DNA of 64,000 nt. Origin: Pseudomonas sp. GTDB taxonomy: Bacteria > Pseudomonadota > Gammaproteobacteria > Pseudomonadales > Pseudomonadaceae. Shown piece by piece: positions 58,682 to 64,000 of this stretch. The stretch lies in contig VMRT01000001.1 in the NCBI GenBank assembly GCA_007713455.1, positions 434,001 through 498,000 on the forward strand, written 5' to 3'. Positions within the stretch are counted from its first letter, which is position 1, and each line of letters starts with the position of its first letter. A model generated the notes under the pieces. The model was not told the DNA's origin and made no database searches. It worked only from the letters and a program-made list of their open reading frames with translations. The translations under genes were made by a program, and so were the position numbers.

Positions 58682-58918
58682 ATGAACATGCACAAAGTCG
58701 CTTTGCAATCTTTCCATCTGCCGAAGGCACTTCGGGCACCCGCGCCGGGATTGCTGCGACAGGCCTGGCACAAGCTGCAGCGCTGGAGCGAACTGGCACG
58801 CCAACGGCGCCAGCTGGCCGCGCTCGGTGACGACATGCTCAAGGACATCGGCCGCAGCCGTGCCGACATCGAATGGGAAGCGAACCGGCCGTTTTGGGAC
58901 GACCCTGATCGTCAGTGA
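58682..58918 (+). CDS. DUF1127 small protein (YjiS-like)
   Basis: The ATG at 58682 behind TGGAGGG gives 78 residues with a C-terminal DUF1127 domain (WSELARQRRQLAALGDDMLKDIGRSRADIEWEA). The family is short, arginine-rich and linked to phosphate or RNA metabolism in some alphaproteobacteria. The stop overlaps the convergent TSUP gene by seven bases. Confidence 0.8.
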   Translation: MNMHKVALQSFHLPKALRAPAPGLLRQAWHKLQRWSELARQRRQLAALGDDMLKDIGRSRADIEWEANRPFWDDPDRQ

Positions 58919-59667
58919 CCCAGCACCAGCTTTTGAATCCCCAGCGACAGGCTGACGGTGACCAACATCAGCGCGAACAGGCGCTGCAGCAGACTGCTGT
59001 TGAGGTATTGCGCCAGGCGATCACCGGCCAGCACGCCGAAGGCACCGCCCAGCGCCAGGCCACCGAGCAGCGGTAGCGGTGGCTCGGCATCGGTAAGGTA
59101 GAGCAGGAAGCCACCGCCGCTGACGACTGCGATCACCGCCATCGATGTGGCCATGGCGCTGAGCAGCGATAGCGAAGTAAACCAGAGCAGCGCCGGGACG
59201 ATGAGAAAGCCGCCGCCGACACCCATCAGCCCGGAGAGCAGGCCAACGCCAACGCCGATGCCAAGCAGCGCCAGCTGTCGATCCTCGACGTTCTCCTTGG
59301 CCGGCAGCTTGGCGCCGCGCCACATGCGCCAGGCGGACCACAGCACCAACAGGCAGAAACCGATGATCAGTGCGCGCTCCGGTATGAACTGCCCGAGCCA
59401 TTGACCGGCAGCGTTGCCCGGCAAGCCGCAGACAGCCAGCAGCATGACCGGGCGCCAGGCGACCTGGCCGAGCCGCGCCCGCGGAATAGCGCCGATGAGT
59501 GCGGACATGGCCACCGCACCGAGGCTGACGCCGATGGCATCACGCAATGGCAGGTGCAGGCTGAGTAGCAGGGGCAGGGCGACCAACGAGCCACCGGCGC
59601 CGGTGAGGCCAAGCAACAGGCCGAGAATGAGGCCGATGCCCAGTGCTTCCAGCAGTAGAACGTCCAT
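58912..59667 (-). CDS. TSUP-family membrane transporter (TauE/SafE)
   Basis: The 251-residue protein has about eight hydrophobic helices and the family motifs GLTGAGGSLVALPLLL (near residue 22) and GLMGVGGGFLIVPALL (near 148). TSUP proteins export or import sulfur compounds such as sulfite, taurine products or thiosulfate. The start at 59667 is the only plausible one. Its substrate is not known. Confidence 0.85.
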   Translation of the reverse strand: MDVLLLEALGIGLILGLLLGLTGAGGSLVALPLLLSLHLPLRDAIGVSLGAVAMSALIGAIPRARLGQVAWRPVMLLAVCGLPGNAAGQWLGQFIPERALIIGFCLLVLWSAWRMWRGAKLPAKENVEDRQLALLGIGVGVGLLSGLMGVGGGFLIVPALLWFTSLSLLSAMATSMAVIAVVSGGGFLLYLTDAEPPLPLLGGLALGGAFGVLAGDRLAQYLNSSLLQRLFALMLVTVSLSLGIQKLVLGH

Positions 59668-59840
59668 CAGGCAAAGCTGCCGGATGCCAGGGGAATGGTA
59701 GGGATCGTATCGGTTTGCATGCGTGCTCCGTCGTCAGCGTTCCATCGTCCATCGTTGGTACGCTCGCGCTGGCGAGCGTTCCTTGGATGAACGGCGGGTC
59801 GCAGCGGTGCCACGCACCCGCCGACGGAGTGTACGGCCTA

Positions 59841-60398
59841 TCAGCGTGGCAGGGCACGGCTGAGGGTGAAGGCGCCGCGCAGATCGCCCTCGCGAAACCC
59901 GCGGGCCTGATCCTGCGGGTAGTGCCGGTCGATCAGCTCCACCAGCTCCGGCTTGATCTTTTCGCCGTGACAACCCAGGCAGGCCTCAGCGGTACCGATC
60001 GCCTGCATGTAGCGGTACTCGCCTGCCACTATCTCACCATGCTTGAGCTGTTCGATCGGTTCACCTGCAGCCGAACGCTTGGCGAACTGCTCCAGCACCG
60101 AGCGCTCCCAGGTGTCTGGCGCGTTGTCTGGATTGCGCAGCTTCAGCGCGGTGCGGCCTACCTTCCAGGGCGCCTGGCTATGCTGGCTGGCGATTTCCGG
60201 CGCGAGAAGACGGCATGCCTTGACGGCTTCCGCCGGGCCACCGTCTGCCATCGCCTGCTTGACCGTGCCAAGTAACTGCTGCTGGAACGGGGGAATCAGG
60301 CTGGCAGCCTCGCCGCGCAGCTGCTCGGTATCGACGTCAGGCGCGGCGTGGGCCTGCAATGCAAACCAGCCGAGCGTCAGCAAAGACAGTGATTTCAT
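59841..60398 (-). CDS. DUF3365 (Tll0287-like) haem protein
   Basis: The ATG at 60398 behind GGGAGG gives 185 residues with a short signal peptide (SLLTLGWFALQAHA). One c-type haem motif is present (ACLGCH), within the family form where a Tll0287-like PAS-like sensor follows (AAVKACRLLAPEIASQ; LKLRNPDNAPDTWE; KHGEIVAGEYRYMQAIGTAEACLGCH; GFREGDLRGAFTLSR). It should be exported and carry one covalently bound haem, perhaps as a redox or gas sensor. It lies 105 bases from mnmC, downstream on the same strand. Confidence 0.85.
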   Translation of the reverse strand: MKSLSLLTLGWFALQAHAAPDVDTEQLRGEAASLIPPFQQQLLGTVKQAMADGGPAEAVKACRLLAPEIASQHSQAPWKVGRTALKLRNPDNAPDTWERSVLEQFAKRSAAGEPIEQLKHGEIVAGEYRYMQAIGTAEACLGCHGEKIKPELVELIDRHYPQDQARGFREGDLRGAFTLSRALPR

Positions 60399-60502
60399 GA
60401 TGCCTCCCAGGATGTGAAATATAGTGGGGGGAGTATCCGTGCGGACGGCGCACGATGCAAGCCACAGCCTGCGGTAGGCAGCGGCTCGGGCATCGGAACG
60501 TC

Positions 60503-62485
60503 TCAGGTACCGCGAATCAGCTTGCGTAGCAGGAAACGATTGGGGTGGCAGGCTTCGGCGACGTCCCGAGGCAGCGGCAACGGTTCGTCGTCCAGCCAGG
60601 CGGCCAGCAGCTCGCCGGACAGCGGGGCGCTGATCATTCCGCGCGAGCCATGTGCAGTATTGACGTACAGCCCGCCGAGCCACGGGCAGGGCGCGTGCAG
60701 CGACTGACGGGCGTTCTTGCCCAACGCCGCATAGGTTTCGGCGAAGGCCTCGGGCTCGGCCAGTGGCCCGATCAGCGGCAGATAGTCCGGGCTGGTACAG
60801 CGAAATGCCACGCGCCCGTCCAGCTCCTCGGTACGTTGCGGGTCCGCCTGCAGACGCTGGTACAGATCCGCGGAAATCTGCTCGAGCATTTCCAGATTCG
60901 CCTGGTGTTCGGCGACGCTGGGGGTATCGTCGGTCTGCTGGAAGTTGAAGCTGGCACCCAGCGTGTGCGTGCCATCTCGGGGTGGCGCGACGTAGCCCTT
61001 GGCGCACAGCACGGTGCGCAGCTGGCCGCTCTGGGTGTTCGCCGGCAGGCAGGAAATCTGCCCGCGAATGCGCTTGAGCGGCAGCCAGGCGCTCTGGCTG
61101 AAACGCGCGGCGTCCGCCGCGCCGGTCAGGACCACCACGGGCGCTTCGGCCAACAATGCTTGGCCGCCGAGCACCTGCCAGGATTGCCCGTTGCGGCGCA
61201 GTTCGAGCGCTTCATGATGCCTGTGCAGCTCGATTCCCGGTCGCCGCAGCAGCCATTGGCATAGCGCCGGTGGGTTGGCCCAGCCGGCTTCGGGGTAGAA
61301 CAATCCGCCCTCGGCCAGGGCCACTCCGGCCAGCGCCTCAGCGGCTTCGCGCGACAGCGGATGGACCAGCGAGGCCGGGAAGGCTGCCGCCAGCTCGGCC
61401 TGGCGGTCGCGCTCCTTTTCGTCGTAGATCAGTTGCAGTACGCCGCATGCCTGCCAGTCCTGGCCTGCTTGCAGATTGCTCAGCAACCGGCGCGTGTAGC
61501 TGAAGCCGCTGACCACCAGCCGCGACAGTGCGGTGCCGTGGGCAGAAAGCTTGAGGTAGAGCACGCCTTGCGGGTTGCCCGAGCCTTCCAGCGCCGCCTC
61601 GGCGTGGCGCTCGAGGACGGTCACCTTCCAGCCGCGGGCGGCCAGCGATGCAGCCGTCGCGCAGCCGGCCAGGCCGGCGCCGATGATTACCGCGTGGCGT
61701 TCGGCCGTCGTATAGCCCGGGCGAGCGAACCAGGGTTTGTCCGAAATGCTGCCGTTGGCGGCTCGCAGGCGCCCGCGCAGAATCTCGCGTTTGTGGCCGT
61801 AGCCGGGCACCCGCTGCATGTCGAAGCCGGCCTCGATCAGGCCGCGCCGCACAAAGCCGGCGCTGGTGAACGTGCCCAGCGTTGCGTCGGGCGCGCAAAG
61901 CCTGGCCAGCTCGGCGAACAGCATCGGTTGCCACATCTGCGGATTCTTCGCCGGGGCAAAGCCGTCGAGGAACCAGGCATCGACCTGCGCATCCAGGCTT
62001 GGCAGGCATTCGAGCACGTCGCCGATCAGCAGGGTCAGCACAACGCGGCCGCCAGCGAAGACGAAACGCTGATAGCCCGGATTCAGCGCCACGTACTGTT
62101 GCAGCAGTTGCTCAGACTGCTCTCGCAGCTCTGGCCACAGGGCCAGTGCGCGCTGCAGGTCCTCGCGGGTCAGCGGGTGTTTTTCGACGCTGATGAAGTG
62201 CAGCCGCGCCTGCGGGTGGGCTACGCGCTCGAACAGATGCCATGCACAAAGAAAGTTCAGCCCGGTACCGAAGCCGGTCTCACCAATCACCAGGCGCTGG
62301 TTGTCCTGTAGCGCGGCGAAGCGTTGGGGCAGATCGTTCTGCGTGAGGAACACATGTTCGGTCTCGGCCATGCCGCTGGCGCGGGAGAAGTACACGTCGC
62401 CGTACTGGCGGGACTGCGGCAGGCCGTTCTCGTCCCAGTCGAGTTCGGCATGCTGGAAGGCGTCGGAAGCGGGGTGGTCGTTCAT
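60503..62485 (-). CDS. mnmC: Bifunctional tRNA modification enzyme MnmC
   Basis: The 660-residue protein joins an N-terminal methyltransferase (residues 1-240: LVIGETGFGTGLNFLCAW, VDAWFLDGFAPAKNPQMW, LGTFTSAGFVRRGLIEAGF) and a C-terminal FAD-dependent oxidoreductase (from about 265: AVIIGAGLAGCATAASLAARG, NPQGVLYLKLSAHGTALSRL). MnmC removes the carboxymethyl group from cmnm5(s2)U34 in tRNA and methylates the product to mnm5(s2)U. The order and length fit the family. It is 71 bases upstream of the gacS stop. Confidence 0.95.
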   Translation of the reverse strand: MNDHPASDAFQHAELDWDENGLPQSRQYGDVYFSRASGMAETEHVFLTQNDLPQRFAALQDNQRLVIGETGFGTGLNFLCAWHLFERVAHPQARLHFISVEKHPLTREDLQRALALWPELREQSEQLLQQYVALNPGYQRFVFAGGRVVLTLLIGDVLECLPSLDAQVDAWFLDGFAPAKNPQMWQPMLFAELARLCAPDATLGTFTSAGFVRRGLIEAGFDMQRVPGYGHKREILRGRLRAANGSISDKPWFARPGYTTAERHAVIIGAGLAGCATAASLAARGWKVTVLERHAEAALEGSGNPQGVLYLKLSAHGTALSRLVVSGFSYTRRLLSNLQAGQDWQACGVLQLIYDEKERDRQAELAAAFPASLVHPLSREAAEALAGVALAEGGLFYPEAGWANPPALCQWLLRRPGIELHRHHEALELRRNGQSWQVLGGQALLAEAPVVVLTGAADAARFSQSAWLPLKRIRGQISCLPANTQSGQLRTVLCAKGYVAPPRDGTHTLGASFNFQQTDDTPSVAEHQANLEMLEQISADLYQRLQADPQRTEELDGRVAFRCTSPDYLPLIGPLAEPEAFAETYAALGKNARQSLHAPCPWLGGLYVNTAHGSRGMISAPLSGELLAAWLDDEPLPLPRDVAEACHPNRFLLRKLIRGT

Positions 62486-62556
62486 GCTGGTTCCTGAAAG
62501 AACGGTGCAACGCGATGGGCGTCGCCGGGCGCAGATGAGGCACCCGGCACGGTCGA

Positions 62557-64000
62557 TCAGCCGTCGACCTGGATTTCCTGCTCCAGGCGGCTGATGGCTG
62601 CGTCCAGCTCATCGAGCGCGGCCTCGCTGTCCGGATGGTTCTGCTTGAGCAGCGTCTCGCTCTGCTGACAGGCGTTGCGCAACTGCGGCACGCCGCAATA
62701 ACGGGTGGCGCCATGCAGGCGGTGCACGCGCTCGATCAGCGCCTGGCGATCCCCTGCCTGGCGGGCTTCGCGAATGGTTCGGCGGTCGCCTTCCAGTGAC
62801 TGCAGCAGCATGCCGAGCATGTCATCGGCAAGATCGGCCTTGCCTGCCGCCAGGCGCAGGCCTTCTTCCTCATCCAGCACTTTCAGGGTCGGTTCAGCCT
62901 GCTGCGGCGGCTCCGCTGCACGCTGCGGCTGGCTGCGCAGGGCCAAGCCGGTCCACTTCAGCACCACCTGGGCGAGCTGCCGGTCGCTGATGGGTTTGGT
63001 CAGGTAGTCGTCCATGCCGCTCTGCAGCAGCGAGCGTTTCTCGTTTGCCAGTGCATGAGCCGTGAGCGCGATGATCGGTAATGGCGCGCTGTTGTTGGTG
63101 TGCTCCCAGTGGCGAATGGCTTCGGTGGCCTGTCGGCCGTCCATGCCGGGCATTTGCACGTCCATCAGGATCAGGTCGAACGCATGCTGCTTGACCGCGT
63201 CCAGCGCGGCGGGGCCGTTATCCACCGCAACGACTTCGGCGCCCATATCGCCGAGCAGCGTTTTTACCAGCAGCAGGTTGGCCGGATTGTCATCCACGCA
63301 AAGCACACGCGCCGGTCGATCGGGCGCCGCCGCGGTGGGTTCCGGATAGCTTTGGTTGGGGCGTACCAGCGCCACCAGTACGCGTTGCAGCTTGCGCGTG
63401 CAGGCGGGTTTGCCCTGCAGCTGGGTATAGCTGTGGGCTTCCGGGAGGGCGTCGTGGTAGTGGCCCTGCTCGGTGGTCGGGCACAGCACCACGCATTTGC
63501 AGCCGAGCGCCTCGATCTCCATCAGGCGCCTGCTGAGCGCGTCCGGCTCGATTTCGCGGCCGGTGACGCCGAGCACGGCGAGGTCGATCAGCTGGCTGCC
63601 CTGGCGCTGAGCGCTGATGGTTTCCTGCATCTGGTCGAGGGTATCGAAGGTATGCACTTCGAGGCCGAGGCTTTCCAGCTGATGCTGCAATGCCTGGCGG
63701 GCCAGTGGGTGCTGCTCCAGCAATGCGATCCGCCGGCCCTGCAAGGCCGGGTGCGGCAGGTCTTCGATGTCATCCCGCGCCTTCGGCAGGCTGAGGCTGA
63801 TCCAGAACTCGGAGCCTTCGTCGGGGATGCTGTCGACACCGATCTCGCCGCCCATCTGCTCGATCAGTCGTTTGGAAATGACCAGTCCAAGGCCGGTACC
63901 TCCTGGCTGGCGCGACATGGAGTTGTCCGCCTGACTGAAGGCCTGGAACAGCGCGCGCAGGTCCTGATCGGTCAGACCGATGCCGGTGTCCTGCACGCTG
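62557..64000 (-). CDS. gacS: GacS-type hybrid histidine kinase, C-terminal part (gene runs off the right edge)
   Basis: The visible 481 codons hold the end of the kinase ATPase (DTGIGLTDQDLRALFQAFSQ; GGTGLGLVISKRLIEQMGG), a degenerate receiver-like domain (RIALLEQHPLARQALQHQLE), a true receiver (VLCVDDNPANLLLVKTLL; phosphoacceptor Asp in LILMDVQMPGMDG; KPISD) and a C-terminal HPt domain with the histidine in RVHRLHGATRYCGVPQL. This is the order of GacS/BarA, whose phosphorelay through GacA controls Rsm small RNAs and secondary metabolism. The 5' part is outside the window. The visible frame is intact. Confidence 0.9.
   Translation of the reverse strand, partial: SVQDTGIGLTDQDLRALFQAFSQADNSMSRQPGGTGLGLVISKRLIEQMGGEIGVDSIPDEGSEFWISLSLPKARDDIEDLPHPALQGRRIALLEQHPLARQALQHQLESLGLEVHTFDTLDQMQETISAQRQGSQLIDLAVLGVTGREIEPDALSRRLMEIEALGCKCVVLCPTTEQGHYHDALPEAHSYTQLQGKPACTRKLQRVLVALVRPNQSYPEPTAAAPDRPARVLCVDDNPANLLLVKTLLGDMGAEVVAVDNGPAALDAVKQHAFDLILMDVQMPGMDGRQATEAIRHWEHTNNSAPLPIIALTAHALANEKRSLLQSGMDDYLTKPISDRQLAQVVLKWTGLALRSQPQRAAEPPQQAEPTLKVLDEEEGLRLAAGKADLADDMLGMLLQSLEGDRRTIREARQAGDRQALIERVHRLHGATRYCGVPQLRNACQQSETLLKQNHPDSEAALDELDAAISRLEQEIQVDG

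Overview
The window is a 64-kb piece of a GC-rich gammaproteobacterial chromosome, almost certainly a Pseudomonas of the stutzeri type (Pseudomonadaceae). The basis is the two-ATP-cone NrdA, a PlsB of about 832 residues, a phosphate-selective OprP/OprO-type porin, a GacS hybrid kinase, a RAYT/REP repeat family, and the dense, short-intergenic, high-GC coding style. It is ordinary chromosomal backbone with one clearly accessory patch at about 21.8-24.1 kb. No rRNA, tRNA, CRISPR array, prophage or complete insertion sequence was recognised.

Layout. 0-9.5 kb: the 5' part of a cyclic beta-1,2-glucan synthase, a secreted CAP protein, a PhoD-like phosphatase, a CDF metal exporter with a divergent MerR regulator and a textbook MerR promoter, a Tat-exported SMP-30 lactonase and small proteins. 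9.5-21.8 kb: regulator/enzyme pairs (HxlR with a PRISE-type reductase, LysR with a quinone oxidoreductase, TetR with a DUF2855 protein, LysR with an azoreductase), a soluble PAS-PAS-MCP receptor, methyltransferase, GNAT and TfoX genes. 21.8-24.1 kb: a repeat cluster with a REP-associated tyrosine transposase and an AT-richer gene whose product fuses a degenerate DnaQ-like domain to an FRG domain. 24.1-32.5 kb: nrdB, nrdA with NrdR and DnaA sites, and an RstAB-like two-component system. 32.6-42.3 kb: plsB, katG with an OxyR-like site, a class D beta-lactamase and a second serine hydrolase. 42.5-46.5 kb: a three-gene Gld-type ABC operon and a cold-shock gene. 46.5-52.5 kb: rlmA-dapE, tcdA, an OprP-type porin and a FemAB-like acyltransferase. 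52.5-64 kb: ppiA with a LysR gene, a DEAD-box helicase, a TSUP transporter, a DUF3365 haem protein, mnmC and the 3' part of gacS.

The most notable object is the 380-residue protein at 22948-24090 (minus). Its first ~165 residues align closely with the DNA polymerase III epsilon exonuclease, but all five catalytic positions are replaced; the rest is a complete FRG domain. It lies between the nrdB terminator and the REP/RAYT cluster, is visibly AT-richer than its surroundings, and has no obvious Shine-Dalgarno sequence. A catalytically dead replication-protein mimic joined to an effector-like domain suggests a sensor or decoy, possibly in phage defence; that function is inference. The REP family is the second notable theme: eight recognisable copies, four of them identical over 32 bp, and at least two genes whose stop codon lies inside the repeat tail.
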